DNA from: Rotaria macrura
Taxonomy: Eukaryota; Rotifera; Eurotatoria; Philodinida; Philodinidae
Direction of reading: 5' to 3'
NCBI GenBank assembly: GCA_900239685.1
Contig: OENT01000402.1
Coordinates: 58,181 to 122,180, forward strand
Length of the DNA stretch: 64,000 bases
A program made the translations under genes and the position numbers. The notes under the pieces were generated by a model that did no database searches, was not told where the DNA came from, and saw nothing but the letters and a program-made list of their open reading frames with translations. How positions within the stretch are numbered: the first letter of the stretch is position 1; every line of letters begins with the position of its first letter. Positions 12,242-24,606 of the stretch are shown in pieces.

Positions 12242-15160
12242 CTCTGATATTTTTAATTGTATGTTTCTATAACTACGTGTGTGTGTTTGTCCCTGTTTGT
12301 GAGAATGCACAATTTGTCTCTAGTCACAAAATGGTGGGATGGTTGACCATATTTTTTTCGTTTTGAATCTTTTCTCTCTCTCTCTCTCTATTGTATACGC
12401 AGTGGGTGGTTGACGCCGATGATTGGTCCACGCGAAATATGTATCACGAAATAGACAGAGAGAATGCGAAAAAAAAGGAACACTGAAAATTCTTTTTTAG
12501 TTCTGTTTGAAGATGTCCCCTGCGCCGATGATTGGCGAGACGGAAATGAAACGATCCAACAGATATAATTTGACATGCTTGATGGCGTCAAAATAAAGAA
12601 GATGAACAGGAGTATTACTCGAAAATAATTTAAAATCCAATTTTTTTCTTTTCTGGTGAAGATAGCTGTCATCATAGGAAAACTAAAGTGACAAACAATG
12701 AGACTATTCAAAGTTTAAATTCGTGTGATTTTTCCATTTGCACTCAGCAGGTGATTGACTTCTGTACGTGTAACCTGGTTGGTTATCAGAGGTGATGCCG
12801 ATAAAAAAAGAATACTAAAATTTTTGTTCGATTGTAAAGAGCTTACTTGATTATGTTCTCAAGGTGCATGACAGAACAAAAACGTGAGAAGAAATCTTGC
12901 TTGGCAACGATTTTGTTTTCTTTTTTGTGTTTTATTATGAAAAATGCAATTTTATTGTCTTTTTATGAAATAAATCAGTGAAAACAATGTAATAATTTCG
13001 AATTACATAAATCATATGATGATTATCGTATCATCAGAATTTCACAGCTTGTTCATCATCCACTCCAATAATGTATGCTTTATTGACTCGCTTTTCTTAT
13101 TGAATATGTAACGTTGATAAATGCCCACTCATCATAGGCATATATAACAGAACGATATGCAGGCGTGTATACTTGTAGCACTTCATTTACAATCTCGGCT
13201 AACTGTTCTAGCGTATATGTATACAAATCTAGTGTGTTATCTTATGCAATGGAGCTTCGAAATGGTGTGATTTCAATCGAGAAAGAGAGTGACGGCGAGA
13301 GAGAGAGAGAAAACCTTAGTATGCAATGTTCCCATCGTTTATAGACGAAAAGTGTTGAATTCCTTTATTTTTGTCTTGCAACAATCTAATTGAACAAATA
13401 TAAATTGTGTTCATCGCCCATCTCAATGGTTCATCTTTCTCCTGGTGAGCGCGTGAATGAATAGTATAGTCGATTTTCCCATCGAACTATGTTCTCCTTT
13501 TTCTGCCATTGATATGTCTATGATTCACTGTAGAGAATAGAAAGGAAAAATACTAGGCAAAACGACAGATTATTCGAATGTAAAAATAAATCTGGAAGTT
13601 AATATACGTATGCAAACGAAAAACAGAACAAGTAGTGCAGTGTCTTGTTTTACACATCATTATCGTATATAATAATTGATGTGCGGTTCTTTTTCACTAA
13701 CCGTATATTTTTTATTTCATACAACCAAAGCATTCATCATCAAACTACCATATGGAAATTATTGATAATCATATTGATGATTTCGATTTATTTATCATTG
13801 ATAAGATGCTTTTTATATGCCCATCAGCACACCAATTCGATATAGTAAAACATTAACATGTAGCTATTATTCTTGTTCTGGAATGTGTTGTTCAATTATC
13901 GAAAATTTTACGTGCAGCAAACTGTTTTACTGTTGATAGATGTTCTATATTCGATGATAGTCTTCTCACTATTTCATTACGACAACATGCAAGTGATTTG
14001 TTGAGATGAAATTGAAAAATATCCATCGAATCGTTTATGATATCTTTCAACAATCAATTAAATTTCATGTAAGATCGATGACAAAAAAATTCAGCAGCGG
14101 AGAATAATCTGATCGGTTGAAAAAAACTGATCATTTTCAGCAGCAAACTTTCGTTCAGGTCAAAAATACGATTTTATGAATCAGTCGAAATATTATAACT
14201 CTACACAGTCAAGGTAACTTATCATCATGAATAGATATACATTTAACTTAGATATTATCATATATTTACAATAAGAAAATGAAAAATCAGAGAAAAATCG
14301 ACACATGATAATAGGAATATAATGGTTTAACACGAGAGAAATATCATTCCTCTAAGTGTAGGCATATATATATACCCAGCTTGAATACTCCAGTGCCCGG
14401 GATTCGGTTCGGTTTTTGTCGAAATCCGACAAGAATTGATAGAAATATGTGAAAAATGATTCTTATCCAGTCAGATTTTATATTGGATTCCGAGCCACTG
14501 AATATCCAGTTACTTCCGATCGAATTCTGCCATTATTAAGGCGATCTGATTGCTGACCTTCGTTCTGAGTATCTGTCGGAGGAAAATTTTAAATCTAAAT
14601 CATTTATACATTTTTCGATTGCATTTTTTCTATAGAACACGTCATTATATCTGTGCATATTCATTTTTGGACTGATTAAGTGTGTATGTAACAAGTCAAA
14701 GGAAATTTTCCATAGGAGAAATCGTTTTTCATTGTTCAAAACCATTCTTTATGAAATGTTTTCTTCGTGTCATCTTTTGAAAAGGACATTTTTTTAACGT
14801 GAACGTTTGTTTTCTGTTTGAAAAGTTTATTTTTGTAAGTTGTCCAACCTTTTACTAAACAGACAATCCTTGATAATATGAATGAGATAGTTGAGGACAA
14901 ATACTCTATGTATATTGTTCTTTTCAGTTGAAAAAAAGATTTTATTCATGAAATGTATTTGTGAAGATAAATAAAAAAAAATTATATCGAATGGTGTTAT
15001 TTTGACCAGTATGGCTTTATTAAAAAAAGAAAAGGAAAAAATAAAACAAAAAAGAAGAAGAAGAGATGATATTCTCTTTCTTATTTACAACTGCATAAAA
15101 AACACACTCAAACACGCATATACTGTTCTTGAACGCCATAAAATAAAATAAATAAAATAA
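12242..15160. other. Dlx upstream region / intergenic
   Basis: 2.9 kb between the Dlx start codon and the stop codon of the next minus-strand gene. It holds a (TC)n run at about 12373-12389, a GA-rich run near 13292-13312, and two copies of a CCAAT-containing element at 12414-12426 and 12533-12545. No coding gene is recognised; the rest is plain AT-rich sequence, probably Dlx 5' regulatory DNA. Confidence 0.55.
12414..12545 (-). promoter_or_regulatory. Paired CCAAT-box elements upstream of Dlx
   Basis: The 13-mer cgccgatgattgg occurs at 12414-12426 and again at 12533-12545. On the Dlx strand this reads CCAATCATCGGCG, an NF-Y-like CCAAT box in an identical longer context. The copies are 119 bp apart, about 175 and 290 bp upstream of the Dlx start codon. 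A promoter role is inferred from motif and position only. Confidence 0.45.
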
Positions 15161-17255
15161 TCACCAATCACCACCACGTCTACGTCCAGATGGTTTAGCA
15201 GCGGCTTTGGTATCATCATCATTATCGTTCTTCTTTTCAGTTTCCTCTGTACTTTTACTTTCACTTGTTGATTCTTCCTTTTTGTCTGTATCATCCCAAC
15301 CACGTCGACGTCGAGATGTTGCGGTTTCCGTTTTCTTCTCTTCGTCTTTCGATTCTTCAGTTTTCGTTGTTGATTCAGTATTCGAAGTATCTTCCGTTTT
15401 CTTATCATCTTCATCCCAACCTCGTCGACGTCGAGACGCTGAAGTTTCGGATTTTTTCTCTTCTTCTTCTTTGGGTTTTTCGGTTTCCTTTGCTTCTTCT
15501 TTCGTTTCTTCAGTTGCCTTATCTTCTTCATCCCAACCACGACGACGTCGAGACGCTGAAGTTTCAGTTTTCTTTTCTAAACGTTTAAGCAAAAAATTAA
15601 ATTGAATTTTATTCAATCTTATTCTCATTAGATAGATTTTAATATAGTAACTAGACAACAGATATTTTCTATTATTGGTAAACATTCGCCTTCCATGAAC
15701 AATCTTATCTGACCTTTTTCATTTTCTTTTTTTAAAAGGACATAGAGTTTCATCAATACTGATAATATAATATTGGTCAATATTCTAAAACAGTGTTATT
15801 CTATGAATCACTAGTGATCGATTTACCTTTACTTTCCGATGTTTCAGCCTTTTCTTTTTCATCGTTTTTATCCTCTGTCTCAGATTTACTAGCTTCATTT
15901 TCGTCACTATCCCAACCGCGTCTTCGCCGTCCAGCTGTTGCTGATTCAGATTTCTTTTCTAAAAATAAAACACATACAATGGCTATTACGAAATCATTTT
16001 GTTAATCTATTTTACCTGTTGATTTTGTTTCTTCTTTACTTTTCGATTCATCTTTAGCTTCTAGAATGCAATAAGATATAAATTAATGTCGTTGATTATA
16101 AGAGAAAGAAGAAATATTTTGAAACCTTCTTCTGATGCGTTCGTTGAATCGGATTTCTTTTTTTCATCGTCCTCTGTATCCCAACCACGGCGTCGACGAC
16201 CTGTACTTTCTTTTTTAGGCTCTTCACTAGCTGAATCTTTGTCCGTTTTCGTTTCTTCAGCTGGTTTTTCTTCAGTTTCATCATCTTTTTTCTCTTCTTC
16301 ATCGTTTTCATCTTCTAAAATATGATTATAGAAAAACAAAACCAATGATATGAATTCGATTTCTACACTGATTTACCAGCCGGTTTGTCTTCTTCTTCAG
16401 CTTTCTCTTCGTTTTCTTCTTCTTCTGCTTTATCATCAGCTTTGGTTTCTTCTGAAAACAAACATTGAATTTCGATAAGTCAAGTTTTCTGATCACAATA
16501 TTTATACTAACCAGTTTCTTCTTCGTTTTCATCTTTCGATTTTTCGCCTTCTTCACCGTCGGTATCTTTAAATAATACAGATTACAAATTTAAATAAATT
16601 TGTTTTGACTACTAGTTAATAGTAATTAATTACCTTTCGTAGTTTCATCACCATCTTCAGTTTCTCCTTCTTTCTTCTCAGTATCTGCTGCTTCTTCTTC
16701 TTCACCTTCCTTCTTTTCAGTATCTTCTTCTTCTCCTTCTCCTTCCTTCTTTTCAGTCTCTGCTTCTTCACCTTCTTTCTTCTCAGTATCTTCTTCTTCT
16801 TCACCTTCCTTCTTTTCAACCTCTGCGTCTTCTTCACCTTCTTTCTTCTCACTATCTTCTTCTGTTGCTTCTTCTTCACCTTCTTTCTTCTCAGTATCTT
16901 CTTCTGTAGCTTCTTCTTTCTCCCCAGTTTTACTTCGTTCGAGTGCATCGAATTCTTCTTGTGTGATTTGTTTCAGAAATAATTGTAGTTTTTCATGTTC
17001 GATTGCTTGCAAAAAGTCTATATAGTCTCCACAGCATTCCTCTTCTTTGAAGATTTGTGGTAATAATATTTTGCCTTCTTCAGTTTTTTTACCACTTTCA
17101 ATAACAAAATCACGTTCTGTTTCATGCTCTGGTGCTGCTACATCAATAGCTTCGTAGTCGAATTTCCAAGAACTAAGTACAGAAAACACATGGATCTGTC
17201 GTTTACGTATATCTCGACGACCGGTTGCAGAAATAAAGAAGACACGTAAAACCAT
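15161..17255 (-). CDS. SH3BGR-like thioredoxin-fold protein with acidic RRRRGWD-repeat tail
   Basis: Seven coding exons on the minus strand: 17255-16634, 16565-16512, 16451-16377, 16314-16126, 16060-16016, 15958-15827 and 15576-15161, totalling 510 residues. Residues 1 to about 100 match the SH3-domain-binding glutamic-acid-rich protein fold: MVLRVFFISATG, YEAIDVAAPEHE, LLPQIFKEEECCGDYIDFLQA. As in some SH3BGR members the two-cysteine redox motif of thioredoxins is absent. A very acidic tail follows: first about ten EKKEGEEE-type repeats in exon 1, then Lys/Glu/Ser-rich exons. Five RRRRGWD motifs punctuate the tail (one in exon 4, one in exon 6, three in exon 7), and the protein ends GRRRGGDW. 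All six introns are phase 1, so each internal exon is symmetric. Human SH3BGR has a Glu-rich tail but, as far as I know, not this motif. Function is unknown; probably a cytosolic adaptor. Confidence 0.88.
15171..15553 (-). repeat. Tandem ~119-nt coding repeats (RRRRGWD units)
   Basis: In the last exon of the SH3BGR-like gene, near-identical 24-nt cores encoding (S)RRRRGWD lie at about 15292-15315, 15412-15435 and 15530-15553, spaced 118-120 nt. A degenerate fourth copy (GRRRGGDW) ends the protein at about 15161-15188. Related single copies occur in upstream exons at about 16178-16201 and 15908-15931. The spacing suggests tandem duplication of a roughly 40-codon unit. Confidence 0.85.
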
Positions 17256-18965
17256 TGTTTGACTTTGATGAGATCAATTTTTAATTCCAACTGTTAATTG
17301 AGAATCGAATTTTTTTAATAGAGTAAGACGATATGGTTTGTATTGAGAAATCACTGGAATAATACAACAATTTAACAATAGTTAATCATTGAAAACAACA
17401 TCACATTGTACGTGTCTCTCAGCAATTATTTGTATCGTCGTAGTCTGAATCGTGAAGTAAATGTATGCGCAGACAGAGAGAGAGAGAGAGAGAGAAAGAG
17501 AAATAAGACAAAAAAAGCAATACACAAGGAATAGCAATAATATTGTACTGTTGTGATAGTCGCGGGTATCTACTCTTCTTGTTCTTTTCCCTCTACTATT
17601 TGTTGCCAGATGGAGAGGATACAAGCACTGTTGTTTTTTTTTTCCTCGTTTTTTTTCTTCTGCCGCCTAAGTTAGTCTAATGTCAACAAGCCGATTTTTT
17701 CCTCTGTAAAAAAATCGATGCTACGGAATGATATCTTTCTTCTACGGAATCGAATGACTTCTTGCATATATTGCTGGCTTCCTGTAAATATGTGTGTATT
17801 TTGAGAACGAGTTCTTACCGATGATGGACGACTAATCAAAATATCACTAGATATTTTCGAAAAAATAGTTATACTATTTTAGAAAATTATTTAATTCGAT
17901 AATGAAATGAATTAATGAATAATAATTATGAGTTCAAAATAGAAAATAGATGAAAGTCTAGTACATACGTAATAAAAAGCGATCATAATGAATATTCTTA
18001 CTGAGGAGAAGATTTCATAGAGTTCTTTCAAATGCTTCAAGGGCAGCAAATAGTATTCCAGATGATCTATTGTTTTTCGTACTAGTTAATATCAAACGAA
18101 CATTGATGAACAACGTACAGAAAAATATGTTCTGCAATTGGTCGAGAGATACGTTCTCTTACAACTTAGGAATATAGTGTGAAATTCATTCGATCTGAGA
18201 AATGTCGACATACAGATACAGTCATACGTATATATTTCTAATGTGGAATAAATATCTTTTAATTCTGTTGGCTATTATTTTCCTTAACTTTTTTTGCGCT
18301 ATTAAGAAATATTGTAGCTTTTTCTACGTCATCACTATGTAGAATATCCTTACACATGATTCATAGGAATAGAATAGTATCGTCGGATTTTTCTAGAAGA
18401 TAGATGAAACTACCAGAATGTACCAAGCCATTCTGACTATAGTTACAATTGTAAAAATTACTAAATTATTGTAGAATATTATATGAGACATATAAACAAT
18501 GAAACATACATATTTTATTCGTAGAACATCTACGAAATTTTAGTTTTTCCAATCAAAAACAAAATTTAATATCACAACAAATGTCTGTATTTGAGTCCGT
18601 AATTTTACATTCATCTATTCTTGAATATAGCTTTGGCTTGCGATGTATGATAGTAGAAAAAGGAACTTCCTTGTGTTGAATTCGTATGTTTCACTAGTAA
18701 TTAGAGAAGATTGATTGTCTGAATAACAATGATCGAAAACCGACGACATCTTTCTCATGTTAACAGTCATCACCCGTATAACGAAGACCAATGAAAGATC
18801 TTCTGAATCACATTATATTATTATTATTGTGCGTTTGTATGTGCGTTCATCATTATTAAAAGACACGATCGAAAGAATAACTAGAAATCATTGTATTTAC
18901 CTAATATCTTTCGTCATTTTGCTTTATTAACATTCATTCAGTACTATTGTTTATTAAATAAATCA
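17256..18965. other. Divergent intergenic region, no gene recognised
   Basis: 1.7 kb between divergently transcribed genes (SH3BGR-like to the left, UBA-Pth2-like to the right), so it probably holds both promoters. It contains an (AG)n run at 17475-17495 and several poly-T tracts. A 17382-17624 minus-strand frame is low-complexity and is not accepted as a gene. Confidence 0.55.
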
Positions 18966-19775
18966 ATGATGCAAAATGCTACTGCATCAAATACAACAGC
19001 TGATAATCTTGCTGTACTTATTGATATGGGGTTTTCAGAACAACAAGCTAGCGAAGTAAAAAAGTCTATCATTGAATCAGAATTCATGTATCGACGATTG
19101 CAAAATTTCACTATTTAGGCATTGCAAAGAGTAGAAAATCTCGAAGATGCTATCGCATTTTTACTTAATGATCAAGTTCAACCATCACCACCGTCATCAC
19201 CTGGCGTTTCACAAGTATGTTTTTGTTTTCCCATAAATTAAAGTATATTACACACACATGAACAACTAACAATGATGTTTCATTATTCCCAGGCTGATAC
19301 AAGTGATGATGAAGCATCTTATGCTGCGAATCCTCGTCGTATGCAGTTTATAGTTAATACAGGCCATCCACATTTATCGTTCTCAACTTGTTTATTAAAT
19401 GTTGCTCAGGCATCATTTGATCTTTATGATCAAATTATGTCGCACCGTTCACAATTGCTATCTTTTAAAACTTGGCATCATCATGGTGAATTTAAAGAAT
19501 TATTTGAATGTAATGATGGAAATCAATTACGAGAATTAAATCAACAATTCGAATTAGCACTAAATGAAAATGAAATATGTACAGCATTAATTTACGATTC
19601 AAAATATAATGAACCAGTTTGTTTAGCTGTGTTTGGTATTGCATCATATCTTGAACAGTATACATCTCAGTTGAAGCGTTTACAGATATGTCCATCGAAA
19701 TTTTTTATAAATGGTGACGATGATGATGATGTAAATAACGTCGGACAGAATAGTGAAACATCAAAGAGACAGTGA
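18966..19775 (+). CDS. UBA domain plus peptidyl-tRNA hydrolase 2-like protein
   Basis: Three exons: 18966-19055, 19119-19214 and 19293-19775, all joined in phase 0, totalling 222 residues. The N-terminal UBA domain spans about residues 13-52: LAVLIDMGFSEQQASE joined to ALQRVENLEDAIAFLL, with the MGF loop that binds ubiquitin. A short Pro/Ser linker follows. From about residue 72 the sequence can be aligned to the Pth2 (Bit1) fold: MQFIVNT strand, an Ala-rich helix, FKTWHHHGEFKELFECND, LIYDSKYNEPVCLAVFGIA. A UBA-Pth2 arrangement is known in nematodes. The conserved Pth2 motif GKxAAQxxHA is not present (the site reads STCLLNVAQAS), so catalysis is doubtful. The tail has an acidic GDDDDD run. 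The Pth2 match rests on a pattern I recognise, not on a search. Confidence 0.72.
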
Positions 19776-20947
19776 TTTATTTTTCTTTTTTATATTGTTC
19801 ATGTAAATATCTATTCTTGCAATATTCTTTAAATATGTGTTATGTATTGACAGTTCGATTTTTCTTTTTTATTATGTGTATCTTATTGGATAAAATATAT
19901 TTACGAAGAAAATCTATTATATGAATAGGTGATGAGTTTTGGATTTTTTATGCATTCACGCTTATGGACTACTTTGAGTCTGTCTCTTATCGTGATGAAG
20001 TATCTGTTCTTACCGAAATGTAGTGGCATTTTTGTAATTCATCACTCGTAGATATCAGCTCTCTATGTCATGTATTTGGTTCTACTAGATAGGTAATGGT
20101 CTGAGTTCAATTTCCGTGGAATGAATTCATATTCAGTCACACCATAAAATATGATTACACAGAAAGTTAGTCTTGCTAGAAGATGAATTAGGAAAGTCGA
20201 GATGATCTTGGAAGAAAAACGAAAATCAATTTATTGAAACTATCTTCATACAGTTGGATAATGGAACATGTCTTTTATGTGTATGACAAATACTTTTAGA
20301 GCACTTCTGAATCTATTGATATCTGAACTAAAGTAAGTAAGTGTTAGGCATCGCATGAGAATAACTTGTCTATTTTTTTAAACTTTTATTAGTAGAGTAA
20401 ATTTATTACTGTTAACTTCGCGCCTCCATACCATACTATAAAATATTTACAAGGATTTATGATTAGAGAAAAATTTGCCCTCTCATACATAAACTTGTGT
20501 ATATTTTTTTTGCACACAAAAGAAAAAAAATCTCACGAAAAATTTCCGTCGTAATATAAATCAGGACACTACGACACAAGTCTTGATATACTGGAAACAG
20601 TAGTTAATTTATTTTCATCATAAAAAAGCAATAGAATAAATTCATTACAGTTACAAAAATAGAAAACAAACAATTATTCATGATGCTAGTGCAATTCATT
20701 GTAGTGAGTGAGCATGATGCGCCCACGTAAAGTCTAAATTTAAACTGCATACTAGCGGCCTCTACTCAATCGTCGATGATGAATCATGAACGAACGAGCC
20801 AGTCGACCAGCCAGCGTGAAAAAAAAATATCATCTTGTTTTCCATTAGATCTGGTAAATCATGGATTTCTCTAGGTGATCTTTTTATGTAATGTAACCTT
20901 CTTCATGAAAATTGTGTTTACTCAACGTTCTCATAATTTCAGATACT
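19776..20947. other. Intergenic, no gene recognised
   Basis: 1.2 kb of AT-rich spacer. The last 250 bases before TIM9 are somewhat richer in GC. A polypyrimidine-AG site (ataatttcag, ending at 20942) lies five bases before the TIM9 start codon. Confidence 0.5.
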
Positions 20948-21395
20948 ATGTTTTTCGGAGGATCATCTGAGAAGAAACCAGCTGCACAGACTGCACCTGC
21001 TGGTCCCAGCTTTGAAGAGCAAATACCTACGGTAATCTAAAAAATGTTCAATCGTCAACCTTTCTTAAATATTTTCTTTCTTCTTTGTTCAAATTTAGTT
21101 ACGAGAATTTCTTCGTGAATATAATCGTATTGCTGAGGTATGTTTCACTGATTGTATCAATGATTTTACTGGTCGAACAACAACAGCAGCTGAAGTATGT
21201 TATGCGATCTCATATGATTTATCAATAAATTTATTTTGTTCATTCTTTCAATTCAATTAGAATTCATGTGTTACGAATTGTTTGGAAAAGTTTCTCAAAG
21301 TAACACAACGTATTTCTCAACGTTTTCAAGAACAACAAATGCTAATGAATGAGAATCAAGTTGTTGCCGGAAAGGCTAAAGGTCTTTTTCAATAA
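20948..21395 (+). CDS. TIMM9: Mitochondrial import inner membrane translocase subunit TIM9
   Basis: Three small exons, 20948-21031, 21099-21194 and 21261-21395, in phase 0, encode 104 residues. The twin CX3C motif of small Tim chaperones is intact: CFTDC and CVTNC, separated by 15 residues as in human TIM9. Family-typical stretches are LREFLREYNRIAE before the first motif and CLEKFLKVTQRISQRFQEQQ after the second. The protein forms a hexamer with TIM10 in the mitochondrial intermembrane space and escorts hydrophobic carrier and beta-barrel precursors. The N-terminus carries an extra Gly/Ala/Pro-rich stretch of about 20 residues compared with the human protein. The acceptor-like tttcag just upstream of the ATG suggests a 5' UTR intron or trans-splicing. 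Confidence 0.93.
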
Positions 21396-21955
21396 ATATT
21401 TGCTTTGATTGAATTTCTTTTCATACGTGATGACAATGATGATAGGCTTGATGTTACAGACCGATCAAATGAACGAGATTCTTTTAAAATTTCTAGATAG
21501 TCAACAAAAATGAAACTAGAACGCTTGAATATCAACGAATTTCCTACCAGAATTTTGTTGAACACTTTCTTCGCCATCATTAGGCCGAACCATAGGAGAA
21601 GTTTGATAATCCTGATTAAAATAAACAAAATGAAATATCCATATGTGAAGCGACTTTTTTCTATAATAAATTAGTTTTAGATTCGACATCATATATATCA
21701 CGTAAATTTTCATTAGGGACATGTCTCGATGAGCAGTAACTCTCCCAAATATTTAGATTATTTCTTGTCATAGCAATAGCTAATAATAGTCGATCTTCTA
21801 TTCTACTTTTCATGTGATTTCGCTAAATTCCTTGATGTTGTGTCAAGAGTGAAACAATTAAATAAATTAAAAGCTTATACCAACATCTATTCATTTCATG
21901 ACGACTTGCTTCTCTAAAAATTTTGAAGGGAAAATTTTCGTAAATTAATTCTTTC

Positions 21956-24606
21956 CTAGTGCACTTTAGACATCATCATCCAAATAGTCTCGAATCGATG
22001 AAAATTTTTTAAGTTAAGAATGTCTTTCATTAGAAAGCTTACATGACCATCATTTGATTCCGTTGTGATATTTCTCACGGCTTTTGATACGAAATGAAAT
22101 ACATATTGAAGACGTTCAATAAAATCAACTGGTGGTTCACTAATAAACTGAATAGAAATTCGATGAAATAGGTTGGAATGCTTTTGCTTTCTCAAAACAT
22201 TATCTACCTGTGTACCAATATATTCACAAAGACCTTTGGATAAGACTAAAATAAAATCATTGATTTGACGTAAAATACGATTTTGATCATCGACTGTATC
22301 ATTGATATACAATGATTCTAGATTTTGACGTTGTTCAATCATTGTATTCAAGATTTTATGACGACTACGAAAAGAAGAAACATGTTCATTTATTTTTCAC
22401 CATGCTAAACTTAACTGACGTATCATTTTTAAGATTCATCGACATTTCTATTAATTTTAAAAGTTTATCCATTCGATTTATTTGTTGATTTAGTTGCTCT
22501 TTTTCTTCCATCATTCGATTAGTCATTGTTAACACTTAAATTTCAAAATGTTGAACTACATGAAATACGATGATGAGTTGTTCATTCATACTAGCAATAG
22601 TTTTAGTTGATACTTCATTAGTCATCGTTTTTAATTGTTGTGCATTCTATTCAAACGACAGAAATCGGAAAATACGATCGATGAAAGTACATTCTTACAG
22701 CAATATCGATTGGTAATCCAGCCATAATAATATTATAAAATTGATCATACATACAACGTACTTGAACTATTTCGTCACTATTCATTACGGTCAATTTTTT
22801 TTGTTGTAAATTTTTTATCGGATCAGAATCAACAGTCAGTTTTCGTGATTCAAATGAAGTTGTCATCTCATTTACAGCTATAGAGAATTAAAGAAAAACT
22901 TTTTTGAAATTCTTGAAAAAGTTCCAATGAAATATTTTTTATGATTTAGCAAGTATTGAGCATAGAAACAATATTCTTCATACTTGTGACGTATGTATCG
23001 AGTGTTGTGCATTGCATTAAAAATCTCCTATAACACTTAACTTTCCTTTGTAACGAACATAAACATAACCTTAATTAAAATTATAAACTCGAAATATTTC
23101 ACACTCATATTATTGACTATCAAAAAGACATCATGCGAATGAAAAAAGCAACACGTAATCAATGAGATCAGCTGTCTTCTGATAAATTCTAGTTAATTAA
23201 TCAAGGAATTTCGTACGATAGCAATTGATTTAGCTAATAACGGCACATTTCTTTTTCTTCGACAACAAGAGCGCAAATAATTTTCAAGCATGATCATACA
23301 AAAAGCAACTGTGCTTATATTTCTTCAGGGAATTCATGACGAAAATTTCAATTTAGAAATATTTTTGTTAAACATCTTTACCCATTATTTGTACTTGATT
23401 TTGATCTTCCAATTGTTCACTAACAGAACCCATTGCTTGTTCATGTATAGCACGTCGTTGTCGACTCTATAAAATACAAATGATTATGATTTAAGTGTAT
23501 TTCATTTAACTAGACTTGAGCTTCAGTATGATCCAATAACTGTTGATAAACTTTCTATCGTAATATAAACTATACTTTAATCAAGTACTATTGTAATAGA
23601 AATCTTACTAAACGACGCTTATTTTCAGCAACAATATCTGTAAATTCTTTTTTAAGTAGCATTCGCAGATGAAATTTATGTCCAGTATCTTTGTGTACAT
23701 TAGGTAATTCTTTTCGTAGTAAATCTAGATCCTATTATTGGATAATGCAATAAGACATACGTATATACTATGTGCGGAAAAAAGAAACTATTACACATTG
23801 TAAATGTTGTTTGCAAAGATTCAATGTTTTATTAACTAATTTAACACTTTTCAATCGATCTTGTTTTTCACGAATACGGCTTGTGACAAGTTTAGTATCC
23901 TAAAGTTTATGAGCTATCGAGTTCATCAAAACGAGTCTAGATACAAACATATAAATGAAGTCTGTTTCATACTTGAATTTGTGTGATTGGCAATGAAAGT
24001 AGTTTATTATTATTTTCATTATTGTATGACTGATCACGTAGAGATTGAAGATGATCGAATAATTTTTTTTGTATAAATAATAATTCATTATGATGATACA
24101 TCGCTCGATTTCGTTTATCTTCTATATATTCCATGTTTTCCTATTGTATATTAATTAGATAATATTATATGAATATAGATTGCGAACCTTACAGCATTCG
24201 TCATGTTGTTACTTTCCGATTGTTTAACAATTATCTTAGGAGAAAATTTTACGTATTGAATTATAATAAAATGAAATGAAAACCTTTTCCGATGAATGAA
24301 TTAATTTCTTTCTCAAATCATTATTGAAAATTTCTGCATTAAATCGTTCAGTTTTAATGTCAGTCAATCGATCCGTCTGATCACCCAATAAACAATATTC
24401 GACATTTTCTTTACATACAAATAATTATGGATTATGGTATGAACAAATAGTATTCATATTCACTGAGCCATGCAACTCGATTTTGAAGATCAAATACTCG
24501 TTCAACAATATCTACAGATGACTTTTGTATGCGAGTATCGCATCTAGAAGATGATTACTAGAGAAAAATGAAACGATGTTATTATCATTTACCCAAGACG
24601 TGGCAT
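21956..24606 (-). CDS. Coiled-coil protein of unknown family, one in-frame stop
   Basis: Twelve exons on the minus strand, joined by frame and splice sites: 24606-24593, 24543-24464, 24408-24284, 24234-24193, 24140-23973, 23899-23795, 23731-23609, 23554-23516, 23466-23382, 22877-22699, 22646-22420 and 22364-21956. This gives 531 codons plus stop. The product is rich in Lys, Glu, Gln and Leu and is predicted to be largely helical coiled coil (for example DTKLVTSRIREKQDRLKSVK). No domain was recognised; it resembles axonemal-type coiled-coil proteins only in style. An in-frame TAA sits at 22538-22536 (codon 357) inside exon 11. It may be bypassed by a 63-nt GT-AG intron (22559-22497) that keeps frame but lacks a pyrimidine tract. 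Possible extra C-terminal exons lie at about 21824-21660 (RNHMKSRIEDRLLLAIAM) and 21599-21516 (ending FVDIQAF). Confidence 0.62.

Noticed and set aside
15207..15605. 132-codon plus-strand frame rich in Ser and Val
   Set aside because: It is the antisense shadow of the Glu/Arg-rich repeat tail of the SH3BGR-like gene.
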